DNA from: Trinickia diaoshuihuensis
GTDB taxonomy: Bacteria > Pseudomonadota > Gammaproteobacteria > Burkholderiales > Burkholderiaceae
Assembly (NCBI RefSeq): GCF_003390925.1
Contig: NZ_QUBS01000080.1
Span: 1 to 64,000 of the forward strand
Direction: 5' to 3'
Length of the DNA stretch: 64,000 nucleotides
The stretch's first letter is position 1. Each line of letters opens with the position of its first letter. Positions 43,077 through 52,526 of this stretch are shown here, piece by piece. The notes below the pieces were generated by a model. That model searched no databases, was not told where the DNA came from, and saw only the letters and a list, made by a program, of their open reading frames with translations. Made by a program: the position numbers and the translations under genes.

Positions 43077-43981
43077 TCGGCGCGCGCCAAGTAGGCACGC
43101 AACGCATCGATCACGGCCGCCACCTTTGCCGAAGGCTGACGCGTCGAGGGAAAGACCGCCTGGATGGATGCGGGCTCGCCGCTCCAATCGGGGAGGAGCC
43201 GCACGAGCCGCCCCGCCGCCAGATCGTCGCCGATCGAGAAATCCGTCAGCAAACCGAACCCCGCTCCCGCCAAGGTCGCGGCACGGCCCGCGCTAGCCGT
43301 ATTCGCGATGAACGCCCGTTTGCAGCGCACCGTCGCGCGCCGCCCGCTCGCGTCGCGCAGCGACAGCGTGTCGGGATGCGCAAGCGTCGACAACCCGACG
43401 AACGGCCAGGCGCCGAGCTCGCTAGGCGAGTTCGGCAAGGGCCGCCCCGCGAGAAACGCGGGGCTCGCGACGATCCACCGCAAGTATTGGCCGAGCCGCG
43501 CCGACCGGTAGCTCGAATCCTTCAAATTGCCCAGGCGGACGGCGACATCGATGCGCTCGGCAACCAGATCGACGTAGTCCTCGCCACAGATCAAGTCCAC
43601 CCCGAGTTCCGGATGCGCGCGCTGCAGCGCGGCGAGGGCCGGCGCCACCACCAGTTCGCCGTAATCGACCGGCGATGCCACGCGGACCACGCCGCGCAAC
43701 GGCCCGGACGTAGCCGAGATCGCTTCGAGCGCATCGCTCGCGGCGCGCAGACATTCGCGGCTCGCCTCGTAAAGCGTGCGCCCGGCCTCGGTCAAGCTCG
43801 AGCGGCGCGTCGTGCGCACGATGAGCGTCACGCCCACCTCCGCTTCGAGCCGCCGCAGGTGGGCGCTGACCATCGTCTTGGCGAGCCCGAGCCGCTCGGC
43901 GGCAGCGCTCAGCGAGCCCGCCTCCACGACGGCGGCAAACACGACGAGGCGGTTCAGATTGAGATCGCGCAGATCCGGCAT
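43049..43981 (-). CDS. LysR-family regulator (of the GST/PNPOx-like genes)
   Basis: A 310-aa LysR regulator. The HTH (residues 8-65) reads LNRLVVFAAVVEAGSLSAAAERL with AKTMVSAHLRRLEAEVG; the rest is the two-lobed inducer-binding domain. ATG 43981 is the sensible start. It diverges from the GST gene at 44136 (154 bases), the usual layout for a LysR regulator and its target, so it probably controls the GST/PNPOx-like pair. Inducer unknown. Confidence 0.88.
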   Translation of the reverse strand: MPDLRDLNLNRLVVFAAVVEAGSLSAAAERLGLAKTMVSAHLRRLEAEVGVTLIVRTTRRSSLTEAGRTLYEASRECLRAASDALEAISATSGPLRGVVRVASPVDYGELVVAPALAALQRAHPELGVDLICGEDYVDLVAERIDVAVRLGNLKDSSYRSARLGQYLRWIVASPAFLAGRPLPNSPSELGAWPFVGLSTLAHPDTLSLRDASGRRATVRCKRAFIANTASAGRAATLAGAGFGLLTDFSIGDDLAAGRLVRLLPDWSGEPASIQAVFPSTRQPSAKVAAVIDALRAYLARADQARVSARR

Positions 43982-44135
43982 GGTCAATTGTTCGTTCTGA
44001 GTGGACTCTGATTGCCCGATTATCCATCTTATCGATTCAATCACGTAGCGATAGACTGTTCCAGGAAGTGGCGGGATACGGCCATCGCCCTCCACGCCAC
44101 GTCAATGTCAACGTCCACGTCACGAGGAACGAGCC

Positions 44136-44777
44136 ATGTCGCTTTCCCGTCCAGCGCAGCCGATTCGGCTTTACGCGATGCGTCTGTCCGGCCACGCGCA
44201 CCGCGCCCTGCTGTGTTTGAGCCTGCTTGGCCTGCCCTTCGAGACAGTCGAGGTCGATTTGGTCGCCGGCGAGCAGAAAAGCCCTGAATTCTTGGCGATG
44301 AGCCCGTTCGGTCAGGTGCCCGTAATCGTCGACGGCGAGACGGTCCTGTTCGATTCGACGGCAATCCTCGTCTATTTGGCCAAGCGCTACGGCGATCCGT
44401 CGTGGCTGCCCGACGATCCGGTCGGCGCGGCCCGCGTCCAGCAGTGGCTGTCGATGGCCTCGGGCCCGATCGCGCATGGCCCCTGCGCCGCGCGGCTCGT
44501 CAAGGTGTTCGGGATTCCGATCGATTACGACGTCGCCGTGCGCGTCTCGACGCGATTGTTCGACGTCGTCGAGCCCGCGCTCGGCAAAACGCCGTTCGCC
44601 GTCGGCTCGCATCCGACGATTGCCGATATCGCCGCCTATAGCTATATCGCGCATGCGCCCGAGGGCGGAGTGTCGCTCGCCCCCTATCCGAACATTCGTG
44701 CCTGGCTCGCCCGCATCGAAGCGCTGCCGGGTTTCGTCGCAATGCCCTCGTCCCCGCTTCCCGCGACGGCCGCCTAA
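44136..44777 (+). CDS. Glutathione S-transferase
   Basis: A 213-aa GST: thioredoxin-like N-domain (residues 9-85; IRLYAMRLSGHAHRALLCLSL, PFGQVPVIVDGETVLFDSTAI with the gamma-glutamyl-binding Asp-Ser) and helical C-domain with TIADIAAYSYIAH (N-capping box). Conjugates glutathione to electrophiles or acts as isomerase. First gene of a pair with the flavin-type protein 25 bases downstream; divergent LysR gene upstream. ACGAGGAACGAG precedes the ATG. Confidence 0.9.
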   Translation: MSLSRPAQPIRLYAMRLSGHAHRALLCLSLLGLPFETVEVDLVAGEQKSPEFLAMSPFGQVPVIVDGETVLFDSTAILVYLAKRYGDPSWLPDDPVGAARVQQWLSMASGPIAHGPCAARLVKVFGIPIDYDVAVRVSTRLFDVVEPALGKTPFAVGSHPTIADIAAYSYIAHAPEGGVSLAPYPNIRAWLARIEALPGFVAMPSSPLPATAA

Positions 44778-44802
44778 CCCTTTTCCGCCAGGAGCCAAGC
44801 CC

Positions 44803-45834
44803 ATGAGTACTGCGCCCTCTACTCAGTCCGGTGCCGCGCCGGCCGTTGCCGCGCCGGCCGCTGCCGCGCCAGCCACCGGTTGGGATCTGGACGAGATGCC
44901 GTTCCACGTCGGCGAGATAGCCGTGCAGACGCGGGCTGGCGTTCAAGCGAAAGCCGAGGTGGGCGGACGGCGCGGTATTCGGCGCTACATGCCCGAGCAG
45001 CACCGGCAGTTCTTCGGGCAACTGCCGTTTATCGTGCTCGGCGGAATCGACGGGCGCGGGCAACCGTGGGCCACGCTGCGCATGGGAGAGCCGGGGTTCG
45101 TCTCTTCGCCCGATGCGAGGACGTTACGGATTGCCGGCGAAGCGTTGCCGGACGATCCGCTCGCCGGAGCCTGGCATCCAGGCTCGGCGCTCGGCGGGCT
45201 AGGCATCGAATTGCCGACGCGCCGGAGGAATCGCGTAAACGGCACGGTCACGCACGTCGAGGACGATGCACTGACCATCGCCGTGCGCCAAAGCTTCGGC
45301 AATTGCGCCAAGTACATCCAAAGCCGCACGCCGACGCGGATCGAACGACCGGATGCGGCCGCCACGCGCGAGCCGGCAACGCGAACAGCAGCCTTGGGCC
45401 AGGCCGAGCGCGCGCTGATCGAGCGCAGCGATACGTACTTCATCGCCACGCGCAGCAGCCTGCGCGAGGACGCCGCCGCCCAAGGCGCCGACGTCTCGCA
45501 CCGGGGTGGGCTGCCGGGATTCGTCCGCGTCGAGGACGAGCGCACCTTCGTCGCCCCCGATTACCGCGGCAACTTGTTTTTCAACACGCTCGGCAATCTC
45601 GCCGTCGATGCCCGCGCGGGCCTTCTCTTCATCGACTTCGAGTGCGGCGATTTGCTCTACGTGGCCGCGCATGCCGAGATCGTCTGGGACGAAACAGCGC
45701 TGCAAGGCTTCCCCGGCGCCGAGCGGCTCGTCCGATTCTCGGTCGACGAAGTCCTTCGCAGCCCCGGCGCCCTTCCGTTTCGTTGGTCCAAGGTCGAATA
45801 TGCGCCGCAGTGGCGGAGCGTCGAAGCCGCGTAG
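44803..45834 (+). CDS. Pyridoxamine 5'-phosphate oxidase-related flavin protein
   Basis: A 343-aa protein of the PNPOx-like split-barrel group. After an Ala/Pro-rich N-terminus (residues 1-30) the first half carries FGQLPFIVLGGIDGRGQPWATL and the second SDTYFIATRS and FVAPDYRGNLFFNTLGNLAVDARAGLLFIDF in parts, both typical flavin-binding strand pairs. It probably binds FMN and acts in redox detoxification. CAGGAGCCAAG precedes ATG 44803. Cotranscribed with the GST gene; the frame is open into the GST gene but that is a shadow. Confidence 0.84.
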   Translation: MSTAPSTQSGAAPAVAAPAAAAPATGWDLDEMPFHVGEIAVQTRAGVQAKAEVGGRRGIRRYMPEQHRQFFGQLPFIVLGGIDGRGQPWATLRMGEPGFVSSPDARTLRIAGEALPDDPLAGAWHPGSALGGLGIELPTRRRNRVNGTVTHVEDDALTIAVRQSFGNCAKYIQSRTPTRIERPDAAATREPATRTAALGQAERALIERSDTYFIATRSSLREDAAAQGADVSHRGGLPGFVRVEDERTFVAPDYRGNLFFNTLGNLAVDARAGLLFIDFECGDLLYVAAHAEIVWDETALQGFPGAERLVRFSVDEVLRSPGALPFRWSKVEYAPQWRSVEAA

Positions 45835-45880
45835 CGCGTCGAGCAGCACTACCTCGTCGCATCGCGTCGATTTATAAAAA

Positions 45881-45899
45881 CAATTATCATTCGCATTGC
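45881..45899 (+). promoter_or_regulatory. Fur-like box upstream of mntH
   Basis: CAATTATCATTCGCATTGC in an AT-rich stretch 48 bases before mntH. On the other strand GCAATGCGAATGATAATTG contains the usual NATWAT-type hexamers of a Fur box. Iron or manganese repression of mntH is expected. Confidence 0.6.
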
Positions 45900-45946
45900 G
45901 ATAGCTTTTATCATGGACGCCAACAGCAACACTGACGAGGTGCGCC

Positions 45947-47254
45947 ATGACGACTGCGCAAATGCAACTGGGATTGAGCGAACGCACGACGCTCGCGATC
46001 GGTGAAGCCCTGGCCGGCAAGGGCGGGCGCGGCCTGTTTGCGCGTACGCGCTCGGCGCTGCTGTTCGCGGGGCCGGCGGTGATCGCCTCCATCGCCTACG
46101 TTGATCCGGGCAACTTCGCCACGAACCTGCAGGCCGGCGCGAAGTACGGCTACTCGCTGCTGTGGGTGGTGGTCGCGGCGAACGTCATCGCGATGCTGTT
46201 CCAAGGGCTCTCGGCCAAGCTTGGGATCGTGACGAACCGCAATCTTGCCGAGATCAGCCGGGCGCACTTCCCGCTGCCCGTCGTCTACGCGATGTGGGGC
46301 GTGAGCGAGATCGCGGCCATGGCGACCGATCTCGCCGAGTTCCTCGGCGGGGCGCTCGGGTTATCGCTGCTGCTGCACGTGCCGCTCATGGTCGGCATGG
46401 TTTTGACCGGCATCGTCACCTACGCGATTCTCGCCGCCGAGCGTCAGGGGTTCCGTCCGCTCGAGCTGATCGTCGGGGCGCTGATCGGCACTGTGGCCCT
46501 CTCCTATGTCGTCGAACTGATGCTCGTCGACGTCGATTGGTCCGCGGCGGCCCATGGCGCGCTCGTGCCTCGGTTGCAAGGCCCCGGCGCGCTTGCCGTT
46601 GCCGTGGGAATTCTCGGCGCCACGGTCATGCCGCATGCCATCTATTTGCATTCGGGCCTCACGCAGAACCGCGCACCGGCCAGCAACGATGGCGCGCGCC
46701 GCAAGCTGTTGCGCTTTTCGAATCGCGAGGTCGTCGCCGCGCTTTCGGTCGCCGGGCTCGTCAACGTGGCGATGGTGATCATGGCGAGCGGCGCGTTTCA
46801 CGCCGGCCACGCCGACATCGCCGAGATCGAAACGGCCTATCGCAGTTTGACGCCGCTGCTCGGCGCCGGCGCGGCGGCGGTTTTCCTCGTCTCGCTGCTG
46901 GCCTCCGGTATTTCAAGCTCGGTCGTGGGCACGATGGCCGGACAGATGGTCATGCAAGGCTTCGTCGGCTTTCATATTCCGGTCGGCGTGCGCCGGTTGC
47001 TGACGATGGCCCCCGCGTTCATCGTCGTGGCGCTCGGCGTGAATGCGACCGACGCGCTGCTCTATAGCCAAGTGGCGCTGAGCTTCGCGCTGCCCGTACC
47101 GATGATCGCGCTCGTCATCGTGACGAGCCGGCGGGAGATCATGGGTGCGTTCGTCAACAGCCGGCGCGTGGCCATCGCCGCCGGGGCGGCGACGGTCGCA
47201 ATCCTCGCGCTGAACGTCGTGCTCTTGCTGCAAACGTTCGGGCTCGTGCGCTAA
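45947..47254 (+). CDS. mntH: Canonical NRAMP Mn2+/Fe2+ transporter MntH
   Basis: A 435-aa proton-coupled divalent metal importer with eleven helices. The metal site is intact: helix 1 SIAYVDPGNFATN (Asp53, Asn56) and helix 6 ATVMPHAIYLHSG (Met228, His230). ATG 45947 has GACGAGG upstream, and the Fur-like box at 45881 lies close to the promoter. Convergent with the topoisomerase gene, 16 bases between stops. Confidence 0.94.
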   Translation: MTTAQMQLGLSERTTLAIGEALAGKGGRGLFARTRSALLFAGPAVIASIAYVDPGNFATNLQAGAKYGYSLLWVVVAANVIAMLFQGLSAKLGIVTNRNLAEISRAHFPLPVVYAMWGVSEIAAMATDLAEFLGGALGLSLLLHVPLMVGMVLTGIVTYAILAAERQGFRPLELIVGALIGTVALSYVVELMLVDVDWSAAAHGALVPRLQGPGALAVAVGILGATVMPHAIYLHSGLTQNRAPASNDGARRKLLRFSNREVVAALSVAGLVNVAMVIMASGAFHAGHADIAEIETAYRSLTPLLGAGAAAVFLVSLLASGISSSVVGTMAGQMVMQGFVGFHIPVGVRRLLTMAPAFIVVALGVNATDALLYSQVALSFALPVPMIALVIVTSRREIMGAFVNSRRVAIAAGAATVAILALNVVLLLQTFGLVR

Positions 47255-47270
47255 GGCGCGGCCTCGCGGG

Positions 47271-48578
47271 TCACCGTGTGCCGGACGTATGGGAAACCTT
47301 CGTCCCACGCGGTTTTGCCACACGCCGCGATTTCGCGAGCAAGCGTACGAGACGCGTGTCCTCGCGAGGCAGAGCGTCGGTCCCGGGAGCTTGCTCGCGG
47401 GCCGGTGATTTTCCGTTCGCCCGCTTGCCCGCGCGCTCCGCTCGTTTCGCCAGGGCTTCGCTTGCCCTCGCCTCGCGTTTGACGCGTCTCGCTTCGCGCG
47501 CGAGCAGCGTGGCGAAGGCAGCCTCATCGGCCTTCAGGCCGCGGCGCGTCTTCACCTTAGGCAAGTCGCCGAGCGTGCCCGCTTCGAATGCCTCGACGAC
47601 AGCGGGATGGATGTAGCAGCGCCGGCAAACGGCGGGGGTGTTGCGCAACGCGGAAGAGACGGTTTTGACCGTTTCGAGCAGGTGCTTGTGCCGCTCGGCC
47701 GCGGTACGAGGCTCGACGCGCCTGAGCGCCGCCAACGCGAACACGCTGCCGGCCCACGTTCGATAGTCCTTGGCCGTGAAGTCGGCGCCGCTCGCCTCGC
47801 GCAGATATTCGTTGATGTCGGACGATCCGACGGGCCGGCGCTCGCCGTCGTCGTCCATGTACTGGAAGAGTTCTCGTCCCGGCAAATCCATGCATTGGCG
47901 CACGATGCGGGCAATGCGCGGATCGTCGACATCGACGTCGTGTTCGATCCCGCTCTTGCCGCGAAAGCGAAAGCGCAGGTGCGCCCCGCGCACGGCCGCG
48001 TGACGCTTGCGCAACGTGGTCAGGCCGAACGAGCCGTTCTCGCGCGCATATTCCGCGCTGCCCACGCGCACGAGCGTCAGATCGAGCAAGCGCACCACCG
48101 TGGCGGCCACCTTCTCCCAAGGCATGCCGGGCGCGCGCAGATCGCGCGCCACGCGCGCGCGGATTTTCGGCAGCGCGTCGCCGAACGCGGCCATGCGCTC
48201 GTACTTCGTCGCATCGCGAATCTCGCGCCAGCGAAGGTGATAACGATACTGCTTGCGGCGGCGCGCATCTCGCCCCGTGGCCTGCAAATGCCCGAGGGGA
48301 TCGGGGCAAATCCACACGTCGGTGTACGCGGGTGGAACGGCGAGCGCGCGGATGCGAGTGAGTTCGTCGTCATCGGTGATTCGCCGGCCGTCCGGATCGA
48401 AGTAGACAAAGCGTCCGCGCACGAGCTTACGCGTGATGCCGGGACCGCGATCGTCCACATATCGAAGGTCTTTCGGCAAATCGACAGGTACGGACCGCGA
48501 CTCGCATGCGCCCGCGGACTCGTCGTCCGCCGGCGGCTTGGCTTGTTGCGTGCGCTTCGATGAACGACGGTTAGGCAT
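47271..48578 (-). CDS. Eukaryotic/poxvirus-type DNA topoisomerase IB
   Basis: A 435-aa type IB topoisomerase, relaxing supercoils through a 3'-phosphotyrosine. The N-terminal domain starts RYVDDRGPGITRKLVRGRFVYF; the catalytic domain has LRVGSAEYARENGSFGLTTLR-type blocks (Arg, Lys), RHKHLLETVKTVSSALRNTP and the active-site Tyr322 in CRRCYIHPAVVEAF. The C-terminus is a basic tail (KREARASEALAKRAERAGKR). ATG 48578 is the usual start; no obvious ribosome site. Frequent in Burkholderiaceae as an accessory enzyme. Confidence 0.93.
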   Translation of the reverse strand: MPNRRSSKRTQQAKPPADDESAGACESRSVPVDLPKDLRYVDDRGPGITRKLVRGRFVYFDPDGRRITDDDELTRIRALAVPPAYTDVWICPDPLGHLQATGRDARRRKQYRYHLRWREIRDATKYERMAAFGDALPKIRARVARDLRAPGMPWEKVAATVVRLLDLTLVRVGSAEYARENGSFGLTTLRKRHAAVRGAHLRFRFRGKSGIEHDVDVDDPRIARIVRQCMDLPGRELFQYMDDDGERRPVGSSDINEYLREASGADFTAKDYRTWAGSVFALAALRRVEPRTAAERHKHLLETVKTVSSALRNTPAVCRRCYIHPAVVEAFEAGTLGDLPKVKTRRGLKADEAAFATLLAREARRVKREARASEALAKRAERAGKRANGKSPAREQAPGTDALPREDTRLVRLLAKSRRVAKPRGTKVSHTSGTR

Positions 48579-48691
48579 ATGAATGAACACGAGCCGCAAA
48601 GGTGCAGTTCGCTGCAGCACCGCAAGGGCTGTGCCACGGCCCCGGATGAAGCATGCCGGCTCGCAACGGGACCGCCGGCGGGCGTTCGGCA

Positions 48692-50134
48692 TCAGCCATA
48701 AGAAGAATCGGCGTGCGAACGCGCGGCGCGGCTCGCGTAGGGAGCTGTCGCGGCCCACCAGACGAGCGCCGCGACCAGCGCGACGGCCGCGGCCGCGCCC
48801 AGGACGATCCGCATCGCGCCGACGAACGCCGGAATGGAGCCGATCAACGAACCGAACACCGCCACGCCGAGCGCCGAGCCCGACTGGCGGGCCGAATTGA
48901 GCACGCCCGCCGCCACTCCGGCGTACCGGTGCTCGACCGTGGCCAGTGCGGGCGCCGTCGCGGCTGGCGTCACATAGCCCGCGGCAAAGCCGATCGCGAC
49001 GAGCGGTGCGATCGCCGTCCAGGCCGGCGCGCCCGCCAGGAGCGCCAACAGCGCGAGCGCGCCGGCCGCATAAAGTGCGAACGCGAGCGACATCGAGGCG
49101 CGCGCGCCTATGACCTGCGACAAACGATTCGACGCGATCCCGCCGATCGCCACCATCGCCGTCATCGGCAGCAGGGACAAGCCGGTCGTGAGCGGCGTGT
49201 AAGCGCGCACGCGCTGGTAATACAAGCTCGCGACGAATAGCAGGCCGTAAAAGACGAATGCCGACGCCATCGAAACAAACGTCGAGCCCGCGAACACGCC
49301 GCTGCGAAAGAGCGCCATGGGCAGCATCGCGTCCGCGCTGCGCGACTCGACGAAGACGAACGCGGCCCAGGCGCAGACGGTCACGATCGCACCGGCGACG
49401 ATCGCGGGAGAGTGCCAGCCCAGCGGCGCGCCTTCGATCAACACGCCGACAAGCGCCGCGAGCGCGACGATCGCGGTCAGTTGTCCCATGGGATCGAACC
49501 GGCGCGCGCCCATGGCGGGCGCATCGCGCGCGACTCGGCACGTCATCGCGATGCCCGCGAGGCCGACGGGGACGTTCACGAAGAAGATGCTGCGCCATCC
49601 GGCCAAATGGATCAGCGCACCTCCGGCGATCGGGCCGGCCGCCATGGCCACGCCGCCGCAGCCGACCCAGAGCCCGATCGCGCGGGCGCGCGCCTCAGGG
49701 CTCGGGCACGCTTGATTGATCAGCTTGAGCGAACACGGAACGAGCATCGCGGCGCCGATACCTTGGAGTGCGCGCGCGGCGACGAGCATCGGCAACGACA
49801 TCGACAGCGCGCAGGCCGCAGAGGCAAGCGTGAACACGCTCAAGCCGGCCAGGTAGATGTTTCGCGCGCCCAGCCGATCGCCGAGCGTGCCGCCCGTCAA
49901 CAACAACGCGGCAAAGACGAGCGTGTAGGCGTTGGTCACCCACTGCAGACCGGATATCCGCATCGAGAGCGCCGTCGCGATCCGTTCGAGCGCCACGTTG
50001 ACGATCGACGTATCGAGAATGACGATGAAGTAACTGATACTCGTCGCCGCGAGCACGCGCCGGCGCTGCGCCGCCGCAAGCGCCGCCGTTGCGGCATTCG
50101 CTGCTGACGCCTCGTTGCGTATTCGATTGCCCAT
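48692..50134 (-). CDS. MFS multidrug exporter, DHA2/EmrB type (14 TM)
   Basis: A 480-aa proton-driven efflux protein. The 14-TM DHA2 signature is visible: ISYFIVILDTSIVNVALERI in helix 1, GGTLGDRLGARN (motif A) and ARALQGIGAAMLVPCSL (motif B), GWRSIFFVNVPVG (motif C region). ATG 50134 has GATGGAGG upstream. It diverges from an ArsR-like regulator with 144 bases between starts, the classical efflux/repressor arrangement, so it is likely inducible by its substrate. Confidence 0.9.
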   Translation of the reverse strand: MGNRIRNEASAANAATAALAAAQRRRVLAATSISYFIVILDTSIVNVALERIATALSMRISGLQWVTNAYTLVFAALLLTGGTLGDRLGARNIYLAGLSVFTLASAACALSMSLPMLVAARALQGIGAAMLVPCSLKLINQACPSPEARARAIGLWVGCGGVAMAAGPIAGGALIHLAGWRSIFFVNVPVGLAGIAMTCRVARDAPAMGARRFDPMGQLTAIVALAALVGVLIEGAPLGWHSPAIVAGAIVTVCAWAAFVFVESRSADAMLPMALFRSGVFAGSTFVSMASAFVFYGLLFVASLYYQRVRAYTPLTTGLSLLPMTAMVAIGGIASNRLSQVIGARASMSLAFALYAAGALALLALLAGAPAWTAIAPLVAIGFAAGYVTPAATAPALATVEHRYAGVAAGVLNSARQSGSALGVAVFGSLIGSIPAFVGAMRIVLGAAAAVALVAALVWWAATAPYASRAARSHADSSYG

Positions 50135-50278
50135 CGTTCGCCTCCATCCATGATCCGTCAGATGGCGGCGAGTCTATGCGCGCGGCGGGCCTCGATGCTT
50201 CGACGGCGATCGAATCATGCTTCGCGCGATTGCTGCTATTGTGCTTGGGTCCCGCTCGTATCCGATGGAGAGCGCCGC

Positions 50279-51043
50279 ATGGCCTTGCAGCCGAACCTCA
50301 CCTCCGCCGCCTTTCTGATCGCCGATCCCGCGCGCGCGGCGATCTTGATGAGTCTCGTCGACGGACGCGCGCGCCCGGCGGGCGAACTCGCCTACGCGGC
50401 CGGCATCACGGCGCAGACGGCCAGTTCCCATCTAGCGAAGCTGCTGGCGGGTGGGCTGCTGAGCGTGGAGACGCAAGGCCGGCATCGGTACTACCGATTG
50501 GCCGGCCCCCACGTCGCGCACGCGCTCGAAATCCTAGCGACGATCGGCCCCGCGCCCGAGGTGCGGCGGCGCCCCGTCGGCGCAAGCGCCGAACCGCTGC
50601 TGTTTGCCCGGTGCTGCTACGACCATCTCGCCGGACGGTTAGGCGTGGCGCTGACGCAGGCGCTGCTCGCGCGCGGCTTTCTGGATGGACAAGCCGATAA
50701 GCGCTTCGAGGTCACGCCCTCGGGCGTCGAGTGGTTCGCGCGGCTCGGGCTCGATATCGCAGCGATCAAACCGGGCCGCCGCGGCATCGCGCGCCAATGC
50801 CTCGATTGGACCGAGCGCGAGCACCATCTCGCCGGGCCCCTCGGAGCCCACGTGCTCGCCGCGTTCTGCGAGCACGGCTGGCTCTTGCGGTCGAAGACAT
50901 CGCGCGCCGTACAAGTCACACCGAAAGGCGCAGCCTGGCTGCGCGAGACGCTCGGAATCGATGCCGCGACGCTGATGCGCGCGGCGGCCGTCGAAGGTCG
51001 TCACGACACCGCCGTTCAGCCCGAACGCGCCTGCGCATCGTGA
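50279..51043 (+). CDS. ArsR-like winged-helix regulator
   Basis: A 254-aa regulator with an N-terminal ArsR-type HTH (residues 10-85; DPARAAILMSLVDGRARPAGEL, then TAQTASSHLAKLLAGGLL and the wing QGRHRYYRL). The rest (residues 90-254) is a ligand-domain-like part with a DHLAGRLGVAL segment and a further helical module; two Cys occur in FARCCYDH. ATG 50279 has GATGGAGAG upstream. It diverges from the MFS exporter gene and is the probable repressor of it. Confidence 0.85.
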   Translation: MALQPNLTSAAFLIADPARAAILMSLVDGRARPAGELAYAAGITAQTASSHLAKLLAGGLLSVETQGRHRYYRLAGPHVAHALEILATIGPAPEVRRRPVGASAEPLLFARCCYDHLAGRLGVALTQALLARGFLDGQADKRFEVTPSGVEWFARLGLDIAAIKPGRRGIARQCLDWTEREHHLAGPLGAHVLAAFCEHGWLLRSKTSRAVQVTPKGAAWLRETLGIDAATLMRAAAVEGRHDTAVQPERACAS

Positions 51044-51071
51044 TTCGCCACGCCGGCTGCGCCGAGCGTCC

Positions 51072-51851
51072 TCAGCCTTCGAGCGCCGCGCCGAAGTGAT
51101 CGTTGAACGCATGGAACTGCGCCATGTACTTCTCGTACCCCTGCTCGGCCGCAAACCGCAGCGGATGCACGCGCTTGACGAGCACCTCGCGCGCATCGGG
51201 CTGGATCTCGAGAATCGTCATCACCTCGTCGATGAACTCCGCGAGCGGCATCGCTTGCGGATCGTTCGCTTGCTGCTCGCCCATGAGCTCGGTCTGCACA
51301 TAGGGCGGCGCGATCTCGATCACATCGACGTTCGTATCGCGCAATTGATAGCGCAGTGCATCGCTGAACGCGTGGATGGCTGCCTTGGTCGCGCTGTAGG
51401 CCGGCGTGTGCGCCAGCGTCAAGAACGCCAAACCCGAGGTCACCGTCGCAATCGTCGAGCGCGGCTGACGCTTGAGCTGCGGCAGCAACGCCGCCGACAG
51501 ACGGATCGGGGCCAGCAGATTCGTCGCGATCGTCGCTTCGGCCGTCGTGAGGTCGACCTGATCGGCTCGCCAATTTTCGAGCTGCATGATGCCGGCGTTG
51601 TGGACGACGACATTGAGCTTCGGGAACGCCTCGGCCATATGCGCGGCAAACGCTTCGATGCCCTTCGCGTCGCGCACGTCGAGCACCGCCGTCTCCATAC
51701 CCGGGTTCGCCTCGGCGACCTTGCGCAGCGCGTCCTCGCGACGGCCCGCGATGATGACCTCGTTGCCGCGGCGATGAAAGGCCTCGGCCAGGGCGCGACC
51801 GATGCCGGAGCCCCCGCCCGTGATGAGAATCGTATTTCCGGTGACTTGCAT
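51072..51851 (-). CDS. Short-chain dehydrogenase/reductase (DltE-like)
   Basis: A 259-aa NAD(P)H oxidoreductase of classical SDR type. The cofactor loop is TGGGSGIGRALAEAF, NAG motif VVHNAG, and the catalytic Ser/Tyr/Lys region shows VTSGLAF and YSATKAAI. The style resembles DltE and related envelope-linked SDRs. ATG 51851 has AAGGAGAGACACC upstream. It diverges from the HxlR gene at 51974 (122 bases) and is the likely target of that regulator. Confidence 0.9.
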   Translation of the reverse strand: MQVTGNTILITGGGSGIGRALAEAFHRRGNEVIIAGRREDALRKVAEANPGMETAVLDVRDAKGIEAFAAHMAEAFPKLNVVVHNAGIMQLENWRADQVDLTTAEATIATNLLAPIRLSAALLPQLKRQPRSTIATVTSGLAFLTLAHTPAYSATKAAIHAFSDALRYQLRDTNVDVIEIAPPYVQTELMGEQQANDPQAMPLAEFIDEVMTILEIQPDAREVLVKRVHPLRFAAEQGYEKYMAQFHAFNDHFGAALEG

Positions 51852-51973
51852 GGTGTCTCTCCTTCGATTGACGATTGACCGAGGGCAGGATAGCGGCAAT
51901 ACTCTCATTCAGGAAGTAGGCACCGGAATGTGCTATACGTACACGGTAGTAAGTATTGGACGAGATCAAGGCC

Positions 51974-52387
51974 ATGCCCCAACGAAAAGAATCCGCGGCC
52001 GGACGCGCCGTCGTCTTCGAATCGCCGACGGGCGAACGCTCGACGCCCGAGATCGACGATGTCGTGATGGAGGTCATCGGCCGTATCGCCGACAAATGGA
52101 CGATGTGCGTGCTCGAGGTCCTCGCGCAAAACGGCGTGCTGCGCTTCACGCGAATCGGCGAACTCGTCGGCGGCATTAGCCAGCGCATGCTGACGAAGAC
52201 GCTGCGTCAGTTGGAAGAGGACGGCTTCGTTACGCGCACCGTCTATCCCGAAGTGCCCCCGCGCGTCGAGTATCAGTTGACCGAACTCGGACATAGCCTG
52301 TGCGCTGCGTTTTGCGGCGTGTGGCTATGGGCCGAAAAGCACTACGCACAATTGCAATCGCTGCCCAAACGAGAAAAGGCGGCGTAG
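51974..52387 (+). CDS. HxlR-family transcriptional regulator
   Basis: A 137-aa regulator with an HxlR-type winged HTH at residues 30-115 (IADKWTMCVLEVLAQNG, FTRIGELVGGISQRMLTKTLRQLEEDGFV, RVEYQLTELGHSL). HxlR proteins respond to oxidants or metabolites and often control a divergent oxidoreductase, here the SDR. The ATG at 51974 is preferred to the TTG at 51956. One Cys in WTMCVLE could be redox-active, as in other HxlR members. Confidence 0.88.
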   Translation: MPQRKESAAGRAVVFESPTGERSTPEIDDVVMEVIGRIADKWTMCVLEVLAQNGVLRFTRIGELVGGISQRMLTKTLRQLEEDGFVTRTVYPEVPPRVEYQLTELGHSLCAAFCGVWLWAEKHYAQLQSLPKREKAA

Positions 52388-52526
52388 CGTCCCAGGGCAA
52401 AACAGCAATACGTCCTGCTTTTTCGCCAACACCGCGCGCTAGACCCTACCCGGGATCAAGATCGATCCGCCCGCGCTCCGCGTGGGCAAGTGCTATCCCT
52501 ATCGATCCACCCAGAAAGGGCAAACC

